Shown: in pieces, positions 1-8,507 of the stretch
Numbering within the stretch: the first letter of the stretch is position 1
Layout: each line of letters begins with the position of its first letter
Assembly (NCBI RefSeq): GCF_052060015.1
Contig: NZ_JBPODZ010000001.1
Location: forward strand, 372,001-436,000
Reading direction: 5' to 3'
Length of the DNA stretch: 64,000 nt
Origin: Arhodomonas sp052060015
GTDB taxonomy: Bacteria; Pseudomonadota; Gammaproteobacteria; Nitrococcales; Nitrococcaceae
Translations under genes and position numbers: made by a program
Notes under the pieces: model-generated
The model's input: the letters and a program-made list of their open reading frames with translations, nothing else
Told to the model about the DNA's origin: nothing
Database searches by the model: none

Positions 1-627
1 GAGAGCTGGTGGCGGACGCTGCACTCGGATCCGGACGCGGAGTTCGACCGGGTGGTCACCATCGATGCCGCGGATATCCGGCCCCAGGTGAGTTGGGGGA
101 CGTCGCCGGAGATGGTGGCCCCGGTGGGTGGCCGGGTGCCGGATCCGGCGGACGAGCCCGACGACAGTCGCCGGGAGGGCGTGGCGCGGGCGCTGCAGTA
201 CATGGGCTTGGAGCCCGGGATCCCCATCGAGTCCATCCGGCCGGACAAGGTGTTCATCGGTTCCTGCACCAACTCGCGGATCGAGGACCTGCGGGCCGCC
301 GCCGAGGTGGTTCGGGGCCGCAGGGTGGCGGAGGGCATCCGCCTGGCGATGGTGGTCCCTGGTTCCGGGCCGGTGAAGGCCCAGGCCGAGGCCGAGGGCC
401 TGGATCGCGTCTTTCGCGAGGCCGGGTTCGAGTGGCGCGAGCCCGGCTGCTCGATGTGTCTGGCGATGAACGCGGATCGCCTGGAGCCGGGGGAGCGCTG
501 TGCCGCTACCTCCAACCGCAACTTCGAGGGTCGCCAGGGCCAGGGCGGCCGCACCCATCTGGTCAGTCCGGCGATGGCCGCCGCCGCCGCGGTGACCGGG
601 CATTTCACCGACGTCAGGAGCCTGTGA
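1..627 (+). CDS. leuC: 3-isopropylmalate dehydratase large subunit, C-terminal part (LeuC)
   Basis: Large subunit of isopropylmalate isomerase, which converts 2-isopropylmalate to 3-isopropylmalate in leucine synthesis and carries a 4Fe-4S cluster. The window opens inside the gene, so only the last 208 codons are visible. The reading frame is open from base 1. Two cluster-ligand motifs are present: GSCTNSR (Cys codon at 265) and GCSMC (Cys codons at 448 and 457), as in aconitase-type enzymes. The stop is followed 2 bases later by the leuD start, so the two subunits are probably co-translated. The N-terminal half lies outside the window. Confidence 0.97.
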   Translation, partial: ESWWRTLHSDPDAEFDRVVTIDAADIRPQVSWGTSPEMVAPVGGRVPDPADEPDDSRREGVARALQYMGLEPGIPIESIRPDKVFIGSCTNSRIEDLRAAAEVVRGRRVAEGIRLAMVVPGSGPVKAQAEAEGLDRVFREAGFEWREPGCSMCLAMNADRLEPGERCAATSNRNFEGRQGQGGRTHLVSPAMAAAAAVTGHFTDVRSL

Positions 628-629
628 TC

Positions 630-1286
630 ATGGAGCCCCTAGAGCGTATCGACGGCATCGTCGCGCCCCTGGACCGGGCCAACGTGGATACCGACGCGAT
701 CATTCCCAAGCAGTTCCTGAAGTCCATCAAGCGCACCGGCTTCGGCCCGAATTTGTTCGACGAGTGGCGCTACCTCGACCACGGCGAGCCGGGGCAGGAC
801 AACAGCCAACGCCCACTGAATCCGGACTTCGTGCTCAACCGGCCCCGGTATCAGGGGGCGAGCATCCTGCTGGCCCGGCGCAACTTCGGCTGCGGCAGCT
901 CCCGGGAACACGCCCCCTGGGCGCTGCTGGACTATGGTTTCCGGGTGATCATCGCCCCGAGCTTCGCTGATATCTTCTTCAATAACTGCACGAAGAACGG
1001 GATCCTTCCCGTTGTTCTTACAGAGGAAATCGTTCAGAAGCTGTTCGAGGAAACAGAGGCGCAGGAGGGGTATCGCTTGACCGTGGACCTGCCGTCGCAG
1101 ACCGTTACGACGCCCTCTGGCGAATGCTTTACTTTCGAGATCGACGCCTTCCGCAAGCATGCCCTGCTGCAGGGGCTCGACGAGATCGGCATGACCCTGG
1201 AGCATGCCGACGAGATTCGGGCCTACGAGGCCCGGCGTACCCGCGAAGCGCCCTGGCTCTTTAGTAGCGACGCAGGCCACGGATAG
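630..1286 (+). CDS. leuD: 3-isopropylmalate dehydratase small subunit (LeuD)
   Basis: Small (swivel-domain) subunit of isopropylmalate isomerase, the partner of LeuC. It has 218 residues, starting at the ATG two bases after the leuC stop (MEPLERIDGIVAPLDRANVD). The motifs DTDAIIPKQFLKS and GCGSSREHAPWALLDYG are typical of the family and form part of the substrate pocket. An upstream in-frame extension covered by leuC is not needed. The last residues (FSSDAGHG) extend slightly past the usual end of the family, and the stop codon lies in a short repeat-like sequence noted separately. Confidence 0.96.
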   Translation: MEPLERIDGIVAPLDRANVDTDAIIPKQFLKSIKRTGFGPNLFDEWRYLDHGEPGQDNSQRPLNPDFVLNRPRYQGASILLARRNFGCGSSREHAPWALLDYGFRVIIAPSFADIFFNNCTKNGILPVVLTEEIVQKLFEETEAQEGYRLTVDLPSQTVTTPSGECFTFEIDAFRKHALLQGLDEIGMTLEHADEIRAYEARRTREAPWLFSSDAGHG

Positions 1287-1304
1287 CCACAGATGAACAC
1301 GGGG
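1273..1304. repeat. Possible dispersed-repeat fragment at the leuD stop
   Basis: The sequence around the leuD stop combines CCACGGATAGCCACAG and ATGAACACGG. It resembles a short intergenic repeat that I recall from other proteobacterial genomes (alternating 'cacagatgaacacggat' units). Only one partial copy is visible and no second copy was found in this window, so the call rests on recall of sequence style. Confidence 0.25.
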
Positions 1305-1399
1305 CGCGGCGTCGGCAGCGCCTCATGCGTGTTCCCCGTCCATCCGCCGGTATGCTGGTTGCTCAGCTTTTATCGGTGGCTCGCGCAAGGTGTTGAACA

Positions 1400-2482
1400 G
1401 TGACGAAGAAGATCCTGATCCTGCCCGGGGATGGTATCGGCCCGGAGATCGTCGCGGAGGCGGAGAAGGTGCTGCAGGCCCTGCGCGCCGACTTCGGCCT
1501 TGATGTGGAGACCGAGCAGGCGTTGATCGGCGGGGCGGCCACTGATGCCGAAGGGACGTCACTGCCGGAGCAGACCCTGGCGCTGGCCCGGCAGGCGGAC
1601 GCGGTCCTCCTCGGTGCCGTGGGCGGCCCCCGCTGGGACGCGCTGGAGCGACACCTGCGCCCCGAGCGCGGGCTACTCGCCATTCGCGCCGAGCTGGGGC
1701 TGTTCGGCAATCTCCGCCCGGCCATTCTCTACCCCCAGCTCGCCGATGCCTCGGCGCTCAAGCCCGAGGTGGTGGCCGGGCTGGATATCCTCATCGTCCG
1801 GGAGTTGACCGGCGGGATCTACTTCGGTGAGCCCCGGGGTATCGATACGGTGGACGGTGTCCGGCGAGGCTACAATACCCTGGTCTACAGTGAGCCGGAG
1901 GTTGAGCGCATCGCCCGCCTGGCCTTCGACATCGCCGGCAAGCGCCAGGGTCGGGTGACCTCGGTGGACAAGGCCAACGTGCTCGAGGTCAGCGAGCTCT
2001 GGCGGGAGACGGTGACCCGCCTGGCCGGCGACTACCCAGGGATCACGCTGGAGCACATGTACGTGGACAACGCCGCCATGCAGCTGGTGCGTGCGCCGAA
2101 ACAGTTCGACGTCGTGGTCACCGGGAACATGTTCGGCGACATCCTCTCCGACTGCGCCGCCATGCTCACCGGCTCCATCGGCATGCTGCCATCCGCCTCG
2201 CTCAACGAGTCCTCCCAGGGTCTGTATGAGCCGGTCCATGGTTCCGCGCCGGATATCGCCGGCCAGGGCAAGGCCAACCCATTGGCCACCATCCTTTCGC
2301 TGGCAATGCTGCTGCGCTACAGCCTCGGGGAGGGCGTGCTCGCCGAGCGCGTCGAGGGCGCGGTGGGGAAGGTGCTGGACCAAGGGCTCGGCACGCCGGA
2401 TATCCGCCGGCCCGGCATGCGCGAGGTAGGCACGACCGCCATGGGCGATGCCGTGGTGGCCGCGCTGGGTGAGGCCGGCTGA
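1400..2482 (+). CDS. leuB: 3-isopropylmalate dehydrogenase (LeuB)
   Basis: Oxidative decarboxylation of 3-isopropylmalate to 2-oxoisocaproate with NAD, the third step of leucine synthesis. It has 360 residues, the normal size. It begins at a GTG (MTKKILILPGDGIGPEIV) about 113 bases after leuD. Family motifs include the N-terminal LPGDGIGPE, RELTGGIYFGEPRG, the substrate-binding DKANVLEVSELWRE, and MFGDILSDCAAMLTGSIG in the NAD/metal site. The leuD-leuB gap has no gene. Confidence 0.97.
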   Translation: MTKKILILPGDGIGPEIVAEAEKVLQALRADFGLDVETEQALIGGAATDAEGTSLPEQTLALARQADAVLLGAVGGPRWDALERHLRPERGLLAIRAELGLFGNLRPAILYPQLADASALKPEVVAGLDILIVRELTGGIYFGEPRGIDTVDGVRRGYNTLVYSEPEVERIARLAFDIAGKRQGRVTSVDKANVLEVSELWRETVTRLAGDYPGITLEHMYVDNAAMQLVRAPKQFDVVVTGNMFGDILSDCAAMLTGSIGMLPSASLNESSQGLYEPVHGSAPDIAGQGKANPLATILSLAMLLRYSLGEGVLAERVEGAVGKVLDQGLGTPDIRRPGMREVGTTAMGDAVVAALGEAG

Positions 2483-2556
2483 TACTCGGGTGAGACCCCT
2501 GCGGGCGCGGCATGTATCATGGAGGGTAGGGTTCAATTACTGACTCAGAGGTAGAC

Positions 2557-3672
2557 ATGAAGCGAATCGGATTCGTCGGCTGGCGTGGCATGGTGGGCTC
2601 GGTGCTCATGCAGCGCATGCGCGCCGAGGGCGATTTCGCCGACATCCCCGAGCCGGTGTTCTTCTCGACCTCACAGGCCGGGCAGCCGGGCCCGGACGTG
2701 GGCAAAGGGGCGGCGCCGCTGCAGGACGCGCGCGACATCGAGGCACTGAAGGCCATGGATGTCATCGTCACCACCCAGGGCGGGGATTTCACCGATGCTG
2801 TCTACGAGCCGCTGCGCGAGGCCGGCTGGGACGGCTACTGGATTGATGCCGCCTCCACGCTGCGCATGGCCGATGACAGTATCGTGGTCCTGGACCCGGT
2901 GAACATGAATGTCATCCGCGACGGCCTCAGCGGTGGTACCCGCACCTTCGTTGGTGGCAACTGCACCGTGAGCCTGATGCTCATGGGGCTCGCGGGGCTG
3001 TTCCGGGAAGGGGTTATCGAGTGGATCAGCCCCATGACCTACCAGGCCGCCTCCGGCGCGGGCGCCCAGAACATGCGCGAGCTCGTCGCCCAGATGGGGT
3101 ATCTCCGTGACGCCGCGGCCGATGTCCTGGCGGACCCGGCGAGTGCCATCCTGGAGATCGACCGCCGCGTCAACGAGGCACTGACCGGAGACGGCTATCC
3201 CGCCGAGCATTTCGGGGTGCCGCTGGCCGGCAGCCTGATCCCCTGGATCGACAAGGCCATGCCTTCGGGCCAGAGCAAGGAGGAGTGGAAGGCCCAGGTC
3301 GAGACCAACAAGATCCTGGGTCGCTCCGATCATCCCATCCCCATCGACGGCATCTGTGTGCGCATCGGCGCCATGCGCTCCCATGCCCAGGCGCTGACCA
3401 TTAAGCTCACACGGGATGTGCCCCTCGATGAGATCGAGGCGATGATCGCTGAGGCGAACGAATGGGCATCGGTGGTACCGAACGAGCCGGAGGCGAGCAA
3501 GCAGGAGCTCACACCGGCGGCGGTATCGGGCACGCTGCGGACGCCGGTGGGACGGCTGCGCAAGCTCGCCATGGGGAACAGCTACCTCTCGGCCTTCACC
3601 GTGGGCGACCAGCTGCTGTGGGGGGCGGCGGAACCACTGCGGCGCATGCTTCGCATCCTAGTAGAGCGCTGA
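2557..3672 (+). CDS. asd: Aspartate-semialdehyde dehydrogenase
   Basis: Reduces aspartyl phosphate to aspartate semialdehyde with NADPH, feeding lysine/diaminopimelate, threonine and methionine synthesis. In a halophile it also supplies the precursor of ectoine. It has 371 residues and starts with MKRIGFVGWRGMVGSVLMQR, a Rossmann NADP loop. The catalytic Cys is in GGNCTVSLML near residue 135. It belongs to the proteobacterial Asd type (QAASGAGAQNMRELV). It is followed by a long perfect hairpin that probably ends the leuB-asd transcript. Confidence 0.97.
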   Translation: MKRIGFVGWRGMVGSVLMQRMRAEGDFADIPEPVFFSTSQAGQPGPDVGKGAAPLQDARDIEALKAMDVIVTTQGGDFTDAVYEPLREAGWDGYWIDAASTLRMADDSIVVLDPVNMNVIRDGLSGGTRTFVGGNCTVSLMLMGLAGLFREGVIEWISPMTYQAASGAGAQNMRELVAQMGYLRDAAADVLADPASAILEIDRRVNEALTGDGYPAEHFGVPLAGSLIPWIDKAMPSGQSKEEWKAQVETNKILGRSDHPIPIDGICVRIGAMRSHAQALTIKLTRDVPLDEIEAMIAEANEWASVVPNEPEASKQELTPAAVSGTLRTPVGRLRKLAMGNSYLSAFTVGDQLLWGAAEPLRRMLRILVER

Positions 3673-3675
3673 TAT

Positions 3676-3706
3676 GCCGTGGGCGGACCGTAGGTCCGCC
3701 CACGGC
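3676..3706 (+). terminator. 14-bp perfect hairpin after asd
   Basis: Arms at 3676-3689 and 3693-3706 (GCCGTGGGCGGACC and its exact complement) with a 3-base loop, starting 4 bases after the asd stop. No T-run follows, so this is a strong mRNA end or pause structure and not a textbook intrinsic terminator. The rest of the asd-fimV gap shows no gene. Confidence 0.6.
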
Positions 3707-3827
3707 GTGTCCGGTGTCACAATCCGGCGATGGAATATTGCGGCCTGTGCGGGTAAGCGGCTAGGTTACCGACAAAGAACGTCGTGGGCCGCTGGCGGGA
3801 AGCCGTACGCCCAAAATAAGGATTATT

Positions 3828-6335
3828 ATGCGCCGTACAATCGCGATCGCGACGCTGCTCACCCTTGCCGGGGCCTGGACCAGCCTGGCGGCGGTGGGAC
3901 TGGGGGACCTGGAAACCGAATCCGCTCTGAACGAGCCGCTGGAGGCGCGTATCCCGGTGGTTTCGCTGGGGGAGGTCCCACTGGAGCGGGTCGAGGTGGG
4001 CCTGGCCAGCCCCGAGCAATTCGAGCGCAGTGGGGTCCCGCGCCCGTTCTACCTCACCGAGCTGGAGTTCTCCCTGGCGCCGGGAAACGGCGGCAGGCCG
4101 TTCATCCATGTCTCCAGCGACCGCCCCATCCAGGAGCCCTTCCTGGATTTCCTCGTCTCCATGGAATGGCCCCAGGGCTCGCTGGTGCGCCAGTTCACCG
4201 TCCTGCTGGACCCGCCGACGTACTCCGATCATGAGACCTCGCCGTCGGATGCGGGCGCGGTGGCCGCACAAGGGGGCGAAACGGCGGCGGATTCGCCGCG
4301 GGAGGGTCGGGACACCCCTGACAGTTACGGGCCGGTGGGTGCCGGGGATACCCTTTGGGAGATCGCCGGGACCCTGCGACCGCCAGATGCCACGGTGCAC
4401 CAGACAGTGATGGCGTTGCTGCGCGATAACCCGGAAGCCTTCCTGGATGGCAACGTGAACGGCCTGCGCCGCGGGGCCGTCCTGGAGGCGCCGGATACCG
4501 CCGCGGCGACGCGCATGAGCGATGCGGAGGCCCGCGAGGCCTTCGCCGCTCAGATGGAACAGTGGCGCAACGGGCAGGTGGCCGAGGGCGCAGCGGATAC
4601 CGGGGACGCCCAGGGTAATGCCGGGGGCGAGGGTGACACGGCGCAGCAGACCTCCGAGGCGGCGGGGCAAGCCGGCGGTGAGCTGCGGGTGGTGACCCCG
4701 GAGCTGGAGCCAGGGGGTGACACGGCGGGCGATCTCTCCGCGGCATCGCTGGAGGCCACCGAGGAGAACGTGGAGCGTTTGCAGATGGCGCTGGCGGCGA
4801 GCGAGGAGGAGAACGCCAGCCTGCGCTCCGAGAACGCGGAGCTACGCGATCAGCTCTCGGGGCTGCGCGATCGCCTGGAGGAGCTGGAACGGGCCATCGA
4901 CCTCGAGGTCGCCGCCGGCCTGACCATGGCGGCGGACGACGGCGGGGCCGACACCACGACGGACGGCGCCGCCTCGGAGGCCGGTACCGAGGAGACCGGT
5001 GCCGCGATCGAGGAGGCGGAATCAGCGGCGGGCGCCGGGGAGGCCGCGACCAGCGTTGCCGGCCGGGTCGGCGCCATCCTCGATAGCCTGCTCGTGACGG
5101 TCCGTGCCAACCGTCTCCCCATAGCGGGGGCCGGGGGATTGGCCTTGCTCCTGCTGCTCCTGCTGCTGGTGATGCGTCGCCGTCGCCTCGAGAGCGAGGC
5201 CGCCCCGGTGCCGGCCAACCCCGCCGTCGAGGCCCAGCGCAGCCGGCGTAGCAGCGCCGGCGGGCGCAGCGATGAAGTGGTCGAGGAAGAGGGGGATCCG
5301 GCGGAGCAAGCGGACTTCTTCCTCGCGTACGGCCGCTATGAGCGTGCCCAGGAAGTGCTGGACCGCGCCCTTGGTGAGCAGCCCGATAACCGCCGGTTGC
5401 GATTGAAGCTGCTCGAGGTGCTGGCGCGACGGGGGGATCGCACGGGCTTCGAGTCCGAGGCGCAGGTGTTCCACACCCAGATCGAGTCTACCGACGATGT
5501 GGAATGGCAACGCGTCGTGGCCCTGGGGCGGGATGTCGCGCCGGGCAATCCGTTGTTCACAGCTCCCGCTAGCGACGCCGCGGGGACGCCGGCGACAGGG
5601 TCCGATGCTGAAGCGGCCACTGCCGGCTCCATCGCGACTGCGCCCGTAACCGATGAGGGGGCGCAGGAGGAGGAAAAGCGGGAACCTGCCGGGGAATTCG
5701 AGTCCCTGCCGGATTTCGAGGTAACGGGGCGGGAGTCCGGGACGCCGCAAGCTGGCGCCTCGGAGCCGGCCGAGGAGAGCGAACCGGAGGCAAGCCCTGC
5801 GGGCACCGGCGAGGCCCGGGAGGAAGGTCCCTCGGCGACGCCCCCGGCAGGCGAGGGTGTCGAGCCATTGACGGATTTCGACTTCGAGCTCGAGCCCGAT
5901 GAAGGCCAGACCCGTGTCGCGGCGGCAGGCGGGTCCGCCGAAGTGGAGACCGAAGCGGCATCGACGGAAGGCTTCGCGCCGCTGGAGTTCGATGTCGGCT
6001 TCGAACCCGAGCAGGGGGCAGAGGGCGAGGAGAGCACGGTTCCGGATATGCCGGGACTGGATTTCGATCTCCCCGCCCCGGCGGATACCACCGGCGCGGA
6101 GCAACCCGAATCAGCCGGGACGGCGATGCCACCCCTCGAGGGCGCCACCGGCGCCGGCGGCGAATGGGACGAGTTCGATCCGGACGACGCGGTGGCGACC
6201 AAACTCGATCTGGCCCAGGCCTACGTCGACATGGGGGATCCCGAAGGGGCGCATTCCCTGCTCGAGGAGGTCATCGAGGAAGGGGATGACGAGCAGCGTC
6301 GCAAGGCGCAGAACCTACGCGCTCAGGTGGGTTGA
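3828..6335 (+). CDS. fimV: FimV-family polar/pilus assembly protein
   Basis: Inner-membrane hub protein. In Pseudomonas, FimV supports type IV pilus and type II secretion assembly and polar localisation. It has 835 residues. A signal peptide spans residues 1-22. The conserved FimV N-terminal domain follows, then a LysM peptidoglycan-binding motif near residues 165-220 (GAGDTLWEIAGTLRPPD). A coiled coil covers about 305-350 and one membrane segment about 425-447 (a run of leucines then RRRR). Next come TPR-like repeats (FFLAYGRYERAQEVLDRA), a long acidic Glu/Ala/Pro linker, and the C-terminal FimV motif (ATKLDLAQAYVDMGDPEGA). Its position between asd and truA matches Pseudomonas. The strongly acidic cytoplasmic part suits a halophile. 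Confidence 0.93.
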   Translation: MRRTIAIATLLTLAGAWTSLAAVGLGDLETESALNEPLEARIPVVSLGEVPLERVEVGLASPEQFERSGVPRPFYLTELEFSLAPGNGGRPFIHVSSDRPIQEPFLDFLVSMEWPQGSLVRQFTVLLDPPTYSDHETSPSDAGAVAAQGGETAADSPREGRDTPDSYGPVGAGDTLWEIAGTLRPPDATVHQTVMALLRDNPEAFLDGNVNGLRRGAVLEAPDTAAATRMSDAEAREAFAAQMEQWRNGQVAEGAADTGDAQGNAGGEGDTAQQTSEAAGQAGGELRVVTPELEPGGDTAGDLSAASLEATEENVERLQMALAASEEENASLRSENAELRDQLSGLRDRLEELERAIDLEVAAGLTMAADDGGADTTTDGAASEAGTEETGAAIEEAESAAGAGEAATSVAGRVGAILDSLLVTVRANRLPIAGAGGLALLLLLLLLVMRRRRLESEAAPVPANPAVEAQRSRRSSAGGRSDEVVEEEGDPAEQADFFLAYGRYERAQEVLDRALGEQPDNRRLRLKLLEVLARRGDRTGFESEAQVFHTQIESTDDVEWQRVVALGRDVAPGNPLFTAPASDAAGTPATGSDAEAATAGSIATAPVTDEGAQEEEKREPAGEFESLPDFEVTGRESGTPQAGASEPAEESEPEASPAGTGEAREEGPSATPPAGEGVEPLTDFDFELEPDEGQTRVAAAGGSAEVETEAASTEGFAPLEFDVGFEPEQGAEGEESTVPDMPGLDFDLPAPADTTGAEQPESAGTAMPPLEGATGAGGEWDEFDPDDAVATKLDLAQAYVDMGDPEGAHSLLEEVIEEGDDEQRRKAQNLRAQVG

Positions 6336-6984
6336 ACGCCAACGGCGCCGCCTGCATCCCTCCGTTCGCATCGTCGTGCTGGTGGTGATGGCGGTGGCGA
6401 TGACCGGCGGTGGTTGGGGGGCCGTGATGATCAGCGGTCTCTGCCTTGGCCTCGCCCCAGCGGGGTTCGGCGGGGCGCTGGCCGACCTGGCTCGCGTGGC
6501 CTGGCGGCTTCGCTACCTGCTCGCTTCCATCGTGTTCTTCTATGGCTGGTTCAGCGGGGCCGACACCGGATGGTGGCCGGACCTGCAGGGCCTGGGAGAG
6601 GGGGCGCGGCGTGCCTTGATCCTGATGGTCATGGCCCTCGGGGCGCGGCGTTTCCTCGGTGGCCTGCGTCGCGAGCGGGCGGCGGCGGGCCTGTTCTGGT
6701 TGCTCGCCCCGTTGCAGCATCTGCGCCTGCCGGTACGCTCGTTCGCCACCCGTCTGGTGCTGGTCTTTGACTGCCTCTCGGAGTTGGGGAGTCTACCCCG
6801 GCCCGCCGCTGAGGGATCCCGCCTGCGTCGCGTCGCCGTCGCGGTGGCCGCCCCCCTGGACCATGCCCTTCACCGCGCCGAGCACGATCCGCTGCCCTCC
6901 CTGCGGATGCCGCGGACCCGCTCGCCGCGGCCGGGCCAGTGGCTGGTACCATCGGTGATCCTGGGGGCACTGTTCCTGATCTGA
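6286..6984 (+). CDS. Membrane protein resembling an ECF-transporter T component (EcfT/CbiQ-like), function unassigned
   Basis: Several hydrophobic segments are visible (VRIVVLVVMAVAMTGGGW; YLLASIVFFYGW; ALILMVMALG). A cytoplasmic-looking stretch, ARRFLGGLRRERAAAG, is followed by FWLLAPLQHLRLPV, which recalls the coupling region of EcfT proteins. No ATPase or substrate-binding S component lies nearby, so a transport role is only a suggestion. The start is uncertain. ATG 6286 has a GAGGAAGG ribosome site and overlaps the fimV end by 50 bases. GTG 6376 or ATG 6388 would give about 200 residues but drop the RLHPSVR segment. It ends 27 bases before truA. Confidence 0.6.
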   Translation: MTSSVARRRTYALRWVERQRRRLHPSVRIVVLVVMAVAMTGGGWGAVMISGLCLGLAPAGFGGALADLARVAWRLRYLLASIVFFYGWFSGADTGWWPDLQGLGEGARRALILMVMALGARRFLGGLRRERAAAGLFWLLAPLQHLRLPVRSFATRLVLVFDCLSELGSLPRPAAEGSRLRRVAVAVAAPLDHALHRAEHDPLPSLRMPRTRSPRPGQWLVPSVILGALFLI

Positions 6985-7011
6985 ACCGGCCACAGTGGCA
7001 GCGAGGGGCGT

Positions 7012-7791
7012 GTGCGTATCGCACTGGGTATCGAGTACGACGGCAGCGCATTCAGTGGCTGGCAGCGCCAGCACCATGCCCCCTCCGTGCAGGCAGCCCT
7101 CGAGCGGGCACTGGGTCGCATCGCCGATGCACCCGTGGAAGTGGTGGCGGCGGGGCGCACGGATGCGGGGGTGCATGCGACCCAGCAGGTGGTGCATGCG
7201 GATGTGCCCCGCTGGCGTCCGGAGCGGGCCTGGGTCCGGGGCGTGAATTCCAACCTTCCGGAAACCGTCGGGGTGCGCTGGATGCGCCCGGTGGGCGAAG
7301 GCTTCCACGCACGGTTCTCCGCAGTGGCCCGGCGTTATCGCTATGTGATCCACTCCCATCCGGTGCGCCCGGTACTGCAGCGCCATCGCGTGGCTTGGAC
7401 CTGGCGTCCCCTGTCTGTCGCCCCGATGCAGACGGCAGCCACGCATCTGCTCGGTGAGCACGATTTCTCCGCCTTTCGGGCCGTCGCCTGCCAGGCCCGG
7501 CATCCGATACGCACCGTCCACGAGCTCAGTGTCAGCGGCGACGGCACCTGGATCCATCTCGACATTGAGGCGAACGCCTTTTTGCACCACATGGTGCGCA
7601 ATATCGCCGGGGTCCTGATGGCCATCGGTGCCGGTGACCGTCCCCCGGAGTGGGCCGGGGCGGTGCTGGAGGGCCGGGACCGTACCCGGGCCGGCGTGAC
7701 CGCCCCCGCCGGAGGGCTCTATCTGGTGGGTGTCCGCTACCCTGCGACCCACGGGCTCCCGGAGCATGGCCGCATCCCGGTTTTTGCCTGA
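7012..7791 (+). CDS. truA: tRNA pseudouridine(38-40) synthase TruA
   Basis: Isomerises uridines 38-40 in the anticodon arm of many tRNAs. It has 259 residues and starts at a GTG (MRIALGIEYDGSAFSGWQRQ). The catalytic Asp lies in AAGRTDAGVHATQQV near residue 50. Other family segments are RRYRYVIHS, DFSAFRA and FLHHMVRNIAGVL. The location between fimV and trpF is conserved in Pseudomonas and relatives. Confidence 0.97.
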   Translation: MRIALGIEYDGSAFSGWQRQHHAPSVQAALERALGRIADAPVEVVAAGRTDAGVHATQQVVHADVPRWRPERAWVRGVNSNLPETVGVRWMRPVGEGFHARFSAVARRYRYVIHSHPVRPVLQRHRVAWTWRPLSVAPMQTAATHLLGEHDFSAFRAVACQARHPIRTVHELSVSGDGTWIHLDIEANAFLHHMVRNIAGVLMAIGAGDRPPEWAGAVLEGRDRTRAGVTAPAGGLYLVGVRYPATHGLPEHGRIPVFA

Positions 7792-7856
7792 GCGTACACC
7801 GAGGCGTACGATAGGGCCTTCGCCCGTGCTCTGGATTCCACGGGTATTCCATCCGA

Positions 7857-8507
7857 TTGCGGGATTACGGCATTCCATTGCGTACACGCATCAAGGTTTG
7901 CGGCATCACCCGGGAGGTGGACGCGCGCGCCGCGGCCCACGCCGGGAGCGATGCCATCGGACTGGTCTTCTATCCCCGCAGTCGCCGCCTGGTGAGCGTG
8001 GAGCAGGCTCGTCGGATCTCTGCGGTGACACCCCCCTTCGTCGACGTGGTGGCGCTGTTCCTGGATGCGGATGCCGATGAGGTGCGGACGGTGCTGGATG
8101 CCGTGCCGGTGGATGTGCTCCAATTCCACGGTCGCGAGTCCGCTTCCTTTTGCGAGGCCTTCGGCCGCCGTTATCTGAAGGTCCTGGCGATGGGCGAGGG
8201 CGCGCCGCCTCCGGCGGAACAGGTTTCCGCACATCCGCGGGCGACGGGGTTCCTGCTCGACAGCCACGGCCTGGGGCAGGCGGGCGGCACGGGTGCCGCC
8301 TTCGACTGGGCCCGTTTCCCCCGGGACGTGGACGCGCCGCTGATACTCGCCGGGGGGTTGGCGCCGGGGAATGTGGCGGAGGCCGTACGGCGTACCCGAC
8401 CGTGGGCGGTGGATGTGAGCTCCGGCGTTGAGAGCGCGCCGGGTATCAAGGATTCCCGGCGTATTGAGACGTTTATCAGAGAGGTCGAGCGTGTCCGAGA
8501 TCACTGA
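7857..8507 (+). CDS. trpF: Phosphoribosylanthranilate isomerase (TrpF)
   Basis: Amadori rearrangement of phosphoribosylanthranilate to CdRP in tryptophan synthesis, in a TIM barrel. The conserved start of the fold is RIKVCGITREVDARAAAHAG, with catalytic Cys and later Asp (FLLDSHGLGQAGGTG) present, then the phosphate-binding LAGGLAPGNV and VDVSSGVE. The start is unclear: TTG 7857 gives 216 residues, and TTG 7878 (MRTRIKVCGITRE) gives 209 and fits family length better. The 3' end overlaps trpB by 17 bases. Confidence 0.95.
   Translation: MRDYGIPLRTRIKVCGITREVDARAAAHAGSDAIGLVFYPRSRRLVSVEQARRISAVTPPFVDVVALFLDADADEVRTVLDAVPVDVLQFHGRESASFCEAFGRRYLKVLAMGEGAPPPAEQVSAHPRATGFLLDSHGLGQAGGTGAAFDWARFPRDVDAPLILAGGLAPGNVAEAVRRTRPWAVDVSSGVESAPGIKDSRRIETFIREVERVRDH

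Noticed and set aside
9..629. N-terminal extension of leuD reading through leuC
   Set aside because: The extra residues are Gly/Arg-rich out-of-frame leuC sequence; the real start is ATG 630.
5022..6104. 360-codon open frame on the - strand inside fimV
   Set aside because: Shadow of the repetitive Glu/Ala-rich region of FimV.
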